From assembly GCA_900549415.1 (NCBI GenBank), contig URNX01000010.1:25025-89024 (forward strand): 64,000 nucleotides of DNA. Direction: 5' to 3'. Numbering within the stretch: the first letter of the stretch is position 1; each line of letters begins with the position of its first letter. The notes under the pieces are model-generated. The model searched no databases. It was not told the DNA's origin and saw nothing but the letters and a program-made list of their open reading frames with translations. The DNA is from an uncultured bacterium (lineage in GTDB: Bacteria; Verrucomicrobiota; Lentisphaeria; Victivallales; UBA1829). This document shows, one piece after another, positions 47,931 to 55,274 of this stretch. A program made the position numbers and the translations under genes.

Positions 47931-49198
47931 TTCAGTTCCTTTGCAAACCAGTCGGCGACTGCGCGGTTTTCGCCGAGTCCCTTGAGAACGGTGCGGACGT
48001 CGAACCCGTGCGCGGTCAGAATGGAACGCCAGGAATCCGCCTCCTCTCCGGCAAGATCGTTGCGAGCGTGATCGCCCGCGACAATCAGGAAGGGGAGGAG
48101 CCAGACGCGTCCGGGTTTGAGCCTTGCGGCTGTGGATTCAAAATCCGGTTCGCCCTCCACGCACGCCGCATGAAAGTCCGGGTCGATTGCCTCAAGTTCC
48201 GCATTCAGAGCGGTGTACGCGAAATCGGAGCGTCCGTCTCCGTTGCCGTGTCCCATGAACAGAACGGATTCCCCCGGTTTCCGTTCGGACGGAATGAGCG
48301 CGGGGACGAGTTTCAGAAAATCACGGAGCAGAGACAGGTTTTCGAGCGGCGGGCGGTTCAGGTGAAGTTTCAGTGAGCGTCCGAACGCCGCGGCTGTGTT
48401 GGCGACAAGTTCGTATTCTTCCCCTGCGGCGAGGTAGGCTGCGACGATTTCCGCTTCCGTGAAGCCCTCCGTGACGAGCCGTTTCAGCACGGCGGAGAGC
48501 GACGGCACGGCGTTGTTGAGCTTGCGGCGGATTTTCCGCGACGTGTACGCGCGGAAAACCGGAAGCTCCGTCCGTGCGCGGATGGATTCTTCGAGCACAT
48601 CGTAAGCCTTTGCCGCTTCGGGGTAGGTTGTTCCGAAGACCGAAAGAACCACTGCGCGTTTTGCTTCCGTGCGCGGAGCGTGCGGCTTTGCGTTTGCGAG
48701 TTTTTTCTGTGCGGCGAGGAGGGCGGCGACGGCGTTTGCACAGTCGGCTTCCGATGGATGTTTCATCGCCTCCATGACCCGCTCTTCGCGTTCGGGATTC
48801 CAGCCGTGCGGCGAAGTTGCTGGGAGGGATTTCATATGTTCGAGGTGCGCCTGCGTGTAACCTCCCTGGCAGATGAAGCGGACGTGAACGGTATCTGTTT
48901 CGAGCAGACCTTCCGCGCGGCCGAAACAGCGGAACGCGTGTTCGGAATCGGGCCATGCGCCGAGCGTCATGAAGAGTGCGGCGTCCTTGTGATGCGTGCG
49001 CTTCATGAACTCGATCATATCGCCGTCGGGCCAGCCGCGGTAGATTCCGAAACAGAATGTGATCAGATCGAATTTTTCCGGAGCCGGCGCTTCGGCTGCT
49101 GCAGCAAGAACTGCATCCGGAACGGCAGCGGCGAGGGCTTCGGCAATTTTGCGGGAGTTTCCGGTTTCCCGGCTGGAATAGACAATCAGAGTTTTCAT
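47927..49198 (-). CDS. cbiK: Flavodoxin-CbiK fusion: anaerobic cobalt chelatase with N-terminal flavodoxin domain
   Basis: A 423-residue two-domain protein. Residues 1-165 look like a flavodoxin: TLIVYSSRETGNSRKIAEAL is an FMN phosphate loop, followed by ITFCFGIYRGWPDGDM and an LGAWPDSEHA loop. From about 182 (VLSVFGTTYPEA) it is CbiK, which inserts Co2+ into sirohydrochlorin. The metal ligands known from Salmonella CbiK (H145, E175, H207) correspond to H317 (MGHGNGD), E348 (CVEGEPD) and H377 (VAGDHARND). The usual Gln-x-Leu-His before G-E-Y is changed to AAYLAAGEEY. There is no signal peptide. The flavodoxin may reduce Co or a pathway partner. Confidence 0.88.
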   Translation of the reverse strand: MKTLIVYSSRETGNSRKIAEALAAAVPDAVLAAAAEAPAPEKFDLITFCFGIYRGWPDGDMIEFMKRTHHKDAALFMTLGAWPDSEHAFRCFGRAEGLLETDTVHVRFICQGGYTQAHLEHMKSLPATSPHGWNPEREERVMEAMKHPSEADCANAVAALLAAQKKLANAKPHAPRTEAKRAVVLSVFGTTYPEAAKAYDVLEESIRARTELPVFRAYTSRKIRRKLNNAVPSLSAVLKRLVTEGFTEAEIVAAYLAAGEEYELVANTAAAFGRSLKLHLNRPPLENLSLLRDFLKLVPALIPSERKPGESVLFMGHGNGDGRSDFAYTALNAELEAIDPDFHAACVEGEPDFESTAARLKPGRVWLLPFLIVAGDHARNDLAGEEADSWRSILTAHGFDVRTVLKGLGENRAVADWFAKELK

Positions 49199-49986
49199 TA
49201 TGCGTCCTTTCTTGCCGAAGCGGTCGGCATGCAGTAGGGGAGTCCGTCTTTCCCTGTGAAAAATTCGGCTTCGATTTCAAAAATATCGCGGAGAATTTCC
49301 GGTTTCATGAGTTCCGCCGGAGTGCCTGCGTAACGAACCGTCCGGTTGCGGAGCATGACAAGTTCGTTGGAGCAGCGGACTGCCAGATTGAGGTCGTGCA
49401 GAACCATGATAACCGTAATCCCGAAGTTGCGGTTGAGTTCGCGGATCATTTCGATGATTTCAAACTGACAGCAGACGTCGAGGAAGGTGGTCGGTTCATC
49501 AAGCAGAAGCAGTTCCGGCTCCTGGGCGAGGGTCATGGCGATCCACGCGCGCTGACGCTCTCCGCCGGAAAGCGAAGGGATGCTGCGTTTGCGGAGCGGT
49601 TCCATCCGGGTCATGCGGAGCGCACGGTCGATTGCGTCGCGGTCATGTGTTCCGGAAAAATGCCCGGCGCGGCGGTGGGGGAAGCGTCCGTAAGCGACAA
49701 GTTCCTCCACGGTCAGTTCACCCGAAGCGTGGTGGAGCTGGGGGAGAATCGCCATTCTGCGCGCCAGCTCGCCGGTGTCATACCTGGAAACGGCGCGTCC
49801 GTCGAGCAGGACTTCGCCTGCGCGCGGCGAGAGAATGCGTCCGATGTTTTTGAGCAGAGTGGATTTCCCGCATCCGTTCGGACCGAGCAGAGTGACGATT
49901 CCGTGTGCGGGAATTTCCATGTTGACATTGTCGAGAACGAGTTTTGCGCCGTATCCGGCGCAGAGGGAGCGTACTTCAACTTTCAT
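49198..49986 (-). CDS. btuD: FecCD/BtuCD-type ABC transporter ATPase
   Basis: A 262-residue ATPase of the iron-siderophore/B12/heme importer class: Walker A GPNGCGKSTLL (about 35-45), signature LSGGERQRAWIAMTL, Walker B LLLLDEPTTFLD and H-loop VLHDLNLAVR. It overlaps btuC by 11 bases and the flavodoxin-CbiK gene by one. The riboswitch upstream makes cobalamin or another corrinoid the likeliest cargo; heme is an alternative given the first gene of the operon. Confidence 0.85.
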   Translation of the reverse strand: MKVEVRSLCAGYGAKLVLDNVNMEIPAHGIVTLLGPNGCGKSTLLKNIGRILSPRAGEVLLDGRAVSRYDTGELARRMAILPQLHHASGELTVEELVAYGRFPHRRAGHFSGTHDRDAIDRALRMTRMEPLRKRSIPSLSGGERQRAWIAMTLAQEPELLLLDEPTTFLDVCCQFEIIEMIRELNRNFGITVIMVLHDLNLAVRCSNELVMLRNRTVRYAGTPAELMKPEILRDIFEIEAEFFTGKDGLPYCMPTASARKDA

Positions 49987-50983
49987 AGCGGTGCCTCCTG
50001 AGGAGCCAGAGGAAGAACGGAGGTCCCATCAGCGCCATGATGATGCCGACGGGCAGTTCGGAGGGATCGAGAACGAGCCGTCCAATAGTGTCGCATGACA
50101 CAACCATCAGAGCGCCGAAAAGCGCAGATGCCGGGAGCAGAAAACGGTTGTCCGATCCCATCATCATCCGCATGATGTGCGGCGCAATCAGTCCGACGAA
50201 TCCGAGCAGTCCCGCCACGCTGACCGCCGACGCCGCGAGCAGAGCCGCTGCGGCGATCAGCAGGAAGCGGACGCGCTCCACTTTCAGTCCGAGCCCGATC
50301 GCCACTTCGTCGCCGAGCGCGAGGATATTCAGTTTGCCTCCGAGCGAGAACGCCGCGAGAAACGCAAACAGCATATAGAGTCCGACCTGCTGGATCTGAT
50401 GCCAGCTCCGCGCGGAAAGCGAGCCGATGGAGAAATCCAGAATTCCGCCCGCGCGTTCCGCGTTGAAGAGCAGAATGGTGCTGCTGAACGCCCCGAGCAT
50501 TGCAGAGACCGCAACTCCGGCGAGAATCAGCCTGACGGGACTCACCCCGCGTTTCCATGCGAGCAGATAGACGAGCAGCGCCGTTGCCAGCGATCCGCAG
50601 AACGCCGCCGGGACGAGCAGCGCTCCGAATTGCGGTAGCACGAGCATCACGATAATTCCCGCGAGCCCGCCTCCCGCCGAAACGCCGATGATTCCGGGGG
50701 ACGCCAGCGGGTTGCGCATGACTCCCTGCAGAATCGCGCCCGCAACGGCGAAGCATCCGCCGACCATCGCCCCGAGCAGAATGCGCGGAAGCCGGATGTT
50801 GAACAGAATCTGGTAGTTCACTCCCTCCGGGCGGTTCCAGAGCGTTGAAACAATTTCCTTCAGCGGAAGTTTCAGCGAACCGACCGAGAGACTCATCAGA
50901 ACCGCGGCGGCAAGCAGAAGAAGCAGCAGAACGAGGAACGCGCCGCGTCCCGCCGCACTTCTGAAGACCGATTTCAGTTGCAT
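49976..50983 (-). CDS. btuC: FecCD/BtuC-type ABC transporter permease
   Basis: A 335-residue permease with about ten membrane segments. Family motifs: RLPRILLGAMVGGCFAVAGAILQGVMRNPLASPGIIGVSAGG (about 63-104) and GLLGFVGLIAPHIMRMMMGSDNRFLLPASAL in the C-terminal half. It lies 3 bases downstream of the binding-protein gene. The substrate (corrinoid, heme or siderophore) cannot be read from this subunit. Confidence 0.87.
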   Translation of the reverse strand: MQLKSVFRSAAGRGAFLVLLLLLLAAAVLMSLSVGSLKLPLKEIVSTLWNRPEGVNYQILFNIRLPRILLGAMVGGCFAVAGAILQGVMRNPLASPGIIGVSAGGGLAGIIVMLVLPQFGALLVPAAFCGSLATALLVYLLAWKRGVSPVRLILAGVAVSAMLGAFSSTILLFNAERAGGILDFSIGSLSARSWHQIQQVGLYMLFAFLAAFSLGGKLNILALGDEVAIGLGLKVERVRFLLIAAAALLAASAVSVAGLLGFVGLIAPHIMRMMMGSDNRFLLPASALFGALMVVSCDTIGRLVLDPSELPVGIIMALMGPPFFLWLLRRHRYES

Positions 50984-50986
50984 GAC

Positions 50987-51910
50987 TCAAAACTCCTTTC
51001 CCGGGTACAGCAGCTTTGCCAGTTCCCGGAACGCTTCGGGATAGCGCGGTCCGGGCATGTAGAGAAACAGATCAACCGGCAGAAAATGAACGCGTCCGTT
51101 TTTCGCCGCGGAGAGTGTCTTCCACGCCGGGCGATCCATGAAATCGCGCCGGAATTTTTCCTTCAGTCCTTCCGCATCGCCCATCGTTGTGATGAAAATG
51201 ACGTCCGGATCATCCAGCAGGAGCTGTTCATAACTGAACTGCGTCCGCCCCGGCTGTTCGGTTTTGCGGATGTTTTCCGCTCCGAGCATGGCCGCCATCC
51301 GCCCGACGCTGAAGCTGGAAGATTCGAGAAGGAATCCGCCTCCGGATGCAAATATAAGCGCATAACGCGGTTTTTTCAAGCCTTTTGTTTTTGCACAGAC
51401 GGATTCAACGTCGCGAACCACCTGTTTTGCTGCGGGAACGTCGGCGATTGTCCGCCCGTTGATGCGGCAGAAGAAGTCAAGAAGGGTGCTGAAGTCGTCG
51501 TAGGAGCCGTATTCCACGCAAACCGCTGTGATTCCCATCCGGCGGAGCAGTCCGGCCGCCCGGTAGTGCCGGTTCACGCGCGAAGTGAGGATGACGAGAT
51601 CCGGTTTGAGCGCAACAATTTTTTCCACGCTGGGCGTTGTGGAAACGCCCACGACCGGCAGATGTTTCATGGATTCCGGAATCGCGGTTTTGTCCCGCGC
51701 GGACGAGACGCCGACCGCCTTTCCCCCCGCCAGATCCCACACCGGAGCAAGCGAGGCGTAGGCGACAATGACGCGCTCCGGTTTTTTCCTGATTGTGATC
51801 TCCAGTCCGTCCGGCTGGCGGTACACGATGTTTTCTTTGGTTTCAGAGACGACGCCCGCGGCGGCGAGCAGAGCCGCCCCGAGCAGGATGATAAACAGAA
51901 AATTCTTCAT
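50987..51910 (-). CDS. btuF: FecB/BtuF-type periplasmic binding protein
   Basis: A 307-residue binding protein. ATG 51910 (MKNFLFIILLG) with GGAGA upstream gives a normal signal peptide (residues 1-22); there is no lipobox. Class III binding-protein features: PERVIVAYASLAPVWDLAGG, VGVSTTPSVEKIVALKPDLVILTS and a long inter-lobe helix. It lies one base downstream of the radical SAM gene. Riboswitch control suggests a corrinoid ligand; this is inferred. Confidence 0.82.
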   Translation of the reverse strand: MKNFLFIILLGAALLAAAGVVSETKENIVYRQPDGLEITIRKKPERVIVAYASLAPVWDLAGGKAVGVSSARDKTAIPESMKHLPVVGVSTTPSVEKIVALKPDLVILTSRVNRHYRAAGLLRRMGITAVCVEYGSYDDFSTLLDFFCRINGRTIADVPAAKQVVRDVESVCAKTKGLKKPRYALIFASGGGFLLESSSFSVGRMAAMLGAENIRKTEQPGRTQFSYEQLLLDDPDVIFITTMGDAEGLKEKFRRDFMDRPAWKTLSAAKNGRVHFLPVDLFLYMPGPRYPEAFRELAKLLYPGKEF

Positions 51911-51911
51911 T

Positions 51912-53213
51912 TCACATTCTCCACGCTTCCGCGAATTTTTCCATGATTTCCGATCCGACAGCCGGACACGCAAAGCATCCGCGTTCCGTCAGGCGGTATC
52001 CGCCGAACTGTTCCGGGAACATTGTCCCTTTTGCGACTTGCGTATCCGCCGCCTCTTTGAGCAGCTCTGCGGCGCGTTTCCGCAGCGGTTCCGGCACGAA
52101 CGGAAGCACCGAGCCGGGATGCAGAGTCATCTGGCAGTTGAGTTCTCCGCCGATGCGGGCGGACGCCGGGAAATCTCCGGGCATCCGTCCGGCCGCGGCA
52201 ATCGGTTTTTCTCCGCGCAGAACCAGATCGCGGTAATCGGGCATCGACGAGGTCTGCTTGAAACGGAATCCGCCGAGACGTCCCGCCGCGCTGAGTCCGA
52301 ACGGAATGCAGGGCAGTTTCCATGCGGAAATGGCGTTGTAAAGATTGCGTTCGCGGGTTCCGAATGCGTAGTGTTTGAAGGAAATTTTGTTCGCTCCGGC
52401 GGCGGTCATGCGTTCGGTGCAGAGACGGTACAGTTCAAAGCATGCCTCTTCCGGCGGAACCTGCGGCATCTGTCCCGCGCGGATTTGTTCCGCGAGACGG
52501 AGACCGGGGTGAACATGAAAACGGTAGAAGGAGAATCCGGAGATTCCCGCGCGGCAGACGGTTTCAAGGTCTTCCGCAAGATGTTCTGGCGTCTGTCCGG
52601 GGAGTCCGTAGAGGAGATCGACGGTAACCGCCGCCTGGTTGCGCCGTGCGGTGCGGGCGAGCGCTTCAAGAACGGTCTCTTTTGCGGAGGCGCGTCCGAG
52701 AGCGCGGCGGAGTTCCGTATGAAAAGTCTGAACGCCGACGGAGAAGCGGTTGACGCCGTTTTCGAGCGTGGCGTCGAGATGTGCATCATCGAGATCTTCC
52801 ACCCGGGTTTCCCATGTGATCTCCGCATCATTTGCCAGGGGGAGGGCGGAGCGGACTGCGGAGAGAATGCTGCGGACGTCGCCGGGGGCGAGGATTCCGG
52901 GAGAGCCGCCGCCGAAGTAGACTGCGTTGACGGTTCCGCGGATGCGCGGTCCCCAGTCCCGGATTTCCCGGATGAGGAGCTGTGCGTAATCGGCGATTTC
53001 CTGTTTTGTTCCTGTTCCCGAATAGAAGTTGCAGAAGTTGCATCTGCTTCTGCAGAAGGGAATGTGGAGATAGACGGTGCAGGGCGATTCAATGGCGGAT
53101 TCGATTCCCGTGCACCATTTCTCTTCCGGGTTTTCGACGGGCATGGAGGGAAAGCCCATCAGTCCGCGCCGGACGGGCCGTGCGGGCGTTGAGAGATTCT
53201 GTCTTTCTTGCAT
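51912..53213 (-). CDS. HutW/ChuW-like radical SAM enzyme (HemW superfamily)
   Basis: A 433-residue protein; ATG 53213 follows AAAGGA by six bases. The radical SAM CX3CX2C motif is C54-C58-C61 in YLHIPFCRSRCNFCNFY, followed by VYFGGGSPG, NRFSVGVQTF and VDLLYGLPGQTPE. The N-terminal lead (RRGLMGFPSMPVENPEEKW) and the RERNLYN...GLSAAGRLGG region are more like HutW/ChuW, the radical SAM enzymes that open heme anaerobically, than HemW or HemN. It is the first gene after the cobalamin riboswitch, ahead of the importer genes. A tetrapyrrole substrate (heme or a corrinoid) is likely; which one is unknown. Confidence 0.75.
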   Translation of the reverse strand: MQERQNLSTPARPVRRGLMGFPSMPVENPEEKWCTGIESAIESPCTVYLHIPFCRSRCNFCNFYSGTGTKQEIADYAQLLIREIRDWGPRIRGTVNAVYFGGGSPGILAPGDVRSILSAVRSALPLANDAEITWETRVEDLDDAHLDATLENGVNRFSVGVQTFHTELRRALGRASAKETVLEALARTARRNQAAVTVDLLYGLPGQTPEHLAEDLETVCRAGISGFSFYRFHVHPGLRLAEQIRAGQMPQVPPEEACFELYRLCTERMTAAGANKISFKHYAFGTRERNLYNAISAWKLPCIPFGLSAAGRLGGFRFKQTSSMPDYRDLVLRGEKPIAAAGRMPGDFPASARIGGELNCQMTLHPGSVLPFVPEPLRKRAAELLKEAADTQVAKGTMFPEQFGGYRLTERGCFACPAVGSEIMEKFAEAWRM

Positions 53214-53218
53214 GATGT

Positions 53219-53350
53219 TCCTTTTGTGTTGCGCGCACAAATTTACGGTTGTCTTTTTCTGACCGCATGAGGATCTGACTTTCCGTTTTTCACGGTTCAC
53301 AGTTGCGCGACAGTTCCCGATTTGCACAGGATTCACTGCATTGCGGCCGA
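53219..53350 (-). ncRNA. Cobalamin riboswitch
   Basis: On the - strand the leader has the conserved B12-aptamer core: GAATCCTGTGCAAATCGGGA then ACTGTCGCGCAACTGTGA (53297-53336). The B12 box follows as AGTCAGATCCTCATGC (53265-53280), after a small CCG...CGG hairpin. Downstream a hairpin TTGTG-CGCGCAA-CACAA (53224-53240) abuts the AAAGGA ribosome binding site of the radical SAM gene. Its loop shares self-complementary CGCG with the aptamer loop (TCGCGCAA), so a kissing contact could close the site when cobalamin is bound: translational control. The upstream P1/P2 part is short and less certain. Confidence 0.9.
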
Positions 53351-53360
53351 CGAACTCGCT

Positions 53361-53388
53361 AATATATCATGCCTGTGTTTATTTTCAA
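53361..53388 (-). promoter_or_regulatory. Sigma-70-type promoter of the cobalamin operon
   Basis: On the - strand TTGAAA (53383-53388), a 16-base spacer and TATATT (53361-53366). The predicted start near 53354 is just upstream of the riboswitch core and gives a leader of about 140 bases. No other good promoter was seen inside the 19 kb of overlapping genes downstream. Confidence 0.75.
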
Positions 53389-53539
53389 GGCGATTCCCGG
53401 GCGGGAAGCGGAGGACGGAAGAAAAAAAACAGCTTTTTTTTCAGAATCCGGACTTTATTTTTCCGGAAAATGGAGTATCTTATAAAGCGAGGTAATTTCA
53501 GAAGTACCGTCAGAAGATTTGACCGGCCCTGCAGGGCGG

Positions 53540-53600
53540 AACGTTTTGGCGGTTGCCTTGCAGGCAGCTGTCAAAAGACAGTTTGCCCCCCTCCGCCGAA
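53540..53600 (+). promoter_or_regulatory. Structured leader upstream of pyrG
   Basis: The gap upstream of pyrG holds a branched dyad: GGCGG (53548-53552) pairs with CCGCC (53593-53597), enclosing GGCA/TGCC (53563-53566 with 53584-53587) around CTGTC-AAAA-GACAG (53568-53581). A palindrome GCCCTGCAGGGC lies just upstream. There is no T-run. It may be a 5'-UTR control element of pyrG; it matches no riboswitch class I recognise. A weak AT-rich promoter (TATCTT or TTATAA near 53475) may precede it. Confidence 0.4.
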
Positions 53601-53663
53601 CTGATTTTCTTCTGGTGTTTTTGCAAATTCCCCGCAAAACAACTTTTCACTGGATGAAGAGAA

Positions 53664-55274
53664 ATGACAAAACACATTTTCATTACCGGAGGCGTGGTTT
53701 CCTCTCTTGGCAAAGGGATTACCGCAGCTTCAATCGCCATGCTCCTCAAAAGCAGAGGATACCGGGTCGCCATGCAGAAACTCGACCCGTACCTCAACGT
53801 CGACCCCGGCACGATGTCGCCCTATCAGCACGGCGAAGTCTATGTGACCGATGACGGCGCGGAAACCGATCTCGACCTCGGTCATTACGAACGGTTTGCC
53901 GGAATCACCTGCTCGAAAGCCAGCAATTACACCACCGGACGCATCTACAGCTCCGTCATTCACCGTGAACGCGAAGGCGGCTATCTCGGCGGAACCGTGC
54001 AGGTCATCCCGCATATCACCAATGAAATCAAGGCTGCGATCGCCTCCATGCACTCCGAAGACGTGGATATCGCGATTACCGAAATCGGCGGAACGGTCGG
54101 TGACATCGAATCCCTCCCGTTCCTTGAGGCGATCCGTCAGTTCTACCACGAATTCGGCGAAAACAATTCCATCTTCATCCACCTCACCCTCGTTCCCTAC
54201 ATCAAGGCGGCGGGTGAACTCAAAACAAAGCCCTCCCAGCAGTCGGTCAGCGTCCTGCGCGGCATCGGTATCGTTCCGCATATCCTTGTCTGCCGCTGCG
54301 AAACACCCATGCAGGAGGATCACAAGCAGAAACTCGCTCTCTTCTGCAACGTCAAAAAAGAAAATGTTGTGGAGGAGCTCGATGTCAAGAACTCCATCTA
54401 CGAAGTTCCGCTTGATCTCTACAAGCAGGGCGTCGACGCCTGTGTGCTGCGTCTGCTCGATCTCCCCGAGCGCGAAAGCGATCTCTCCGACTGGAAAAAA
54501 ATGGTTTCAACCGTTCTCAATCCCGTGAACGGTTCCGTCGAAATTGCAGTGGTCGGCAAGTACATCGCTCTGCGCGACGCCTACAAGAGCATCTATGAAG
54601 CGCTTTCGCACGCCGGAATCGCAAATGCCGCAAAAGTCAGATTCCGTCCCGTTGAAGCGGAAGAGCTCGACAACGGCAATCTGGATGAAATCTTCAAAGG
54701 CATTGACGGCATTCTGGTTCCCGGCGGCTTCGGCGACCGCGGAGTTCCCGGAAAGATCAAAGCCGTGGAATACGCCCGTACACACAAAGTCCCGTTCTTC
54801 GGAATCTGTCTCGGAATGCAGTGCGCAGTGATCGAATTCGCCCGCAATGTCTGCGGCATGGAGAAGGCGAACAGCACCGAATTCGATCCCCACTCTCCAT
54901 TCCCCGTCATCGACCTCATGGAAGCGCAGAAGACCATCACCGCGAAGGGCGGAACGATGCGTCTCGGCGCATATCCCTGTGTCATAAAGCCCGGAACCAA
55001 AGCGGCGGGCGTCTACAAAGCCGGAGAAATCCGCGAACGTCACCGCCACCGTTATGAATTCAACACGAAGTTCCGTGCGGACATTGAAAACGCCGGACTT
55101 GAAATCGTCGGCACATCGCCGGACGGCAAGCTGGTCGAAATGGTTGAACTGCGCGATCATCCGTGGTTCGTCGCCTGCCAGTTCCATCCGGAATTCAAGT
55201 CGACGCCGCTGAAGGCGCATCCGCTCTTCCGCGGATTCGTCAAAGCCGCGCTCGCACACCGCGACAACGCATAA
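53664..55274 (+). CDS. pyrG: CTP synthase
   Basis: Makes CTP from UTP, ATP and glutamine. 536 residues: the amidoligase domain starts KHIFITGGVVSSLGKGITAAS with the ATP loop, then KLDPYLNVDPGTMSPYQHGEVYVTDDGAETDLDLGHYERF. The C-terminal GATase domain (from about 290) has the oxyanion loop PGGFGDRG, the nucleophile in GICLGMQCA and the late FHPEFKS His-Glu pair. The TAA stop overlaps the ATG of the recombinase gene by one base. A structured leader precedes it. Confidence 0.97.
   Translation: MTKHIFITGGVVSSLGKGITAASIAMLLKSRGYRVAMQKLDPYLNVDPGTMSPYQHGEVYVTDDGAETDLDLGHYERFAGITCSKASNYTTGRIYSSVIHREREGGYLGGTVQVIPHITNEIKAAIASMHSEDVDIAITEIGGTVGDIESLPFLEAIRQFYHEFGENNSIFIHLTLVPYIKAAGELKTKPSQQSVSVLRGIGIVPHILVCRCETPMQEDHKQKLALFCNVKKENVVEELDVKNSIYEVPLDLYKQGVDACVLRLLDLPERESDLSDWKKMVSTVLNPVNGSVEIAVVGKYIALRDAYKSIYEALSHAGIANAAKVRFRPVEAEELDNGNLDEIFKGIDGILVPGGFGDRGVPGKIKAVEYARTHKVPFFGICLGMQCAVIEFARNVCGMEKANSTEFDPHSPFPVIDLMEAQKTITAKGGTMRLGAYPCVIKPGTKAAGVYKAGEIRERHRHRYEFNTKFRADIENAGLEIVGTSPDGKLVEMVELRDHPWFVACQFHPEFKSTPLKAHPLFRGFVKAALAHRDNA

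Noticed and set aside
53341..53604. An 87-codon frame on the + strand before pyrG
   Set aside because: No initiation signal or homology; it covers the cobalamin promoter and the pyrG leader structure.
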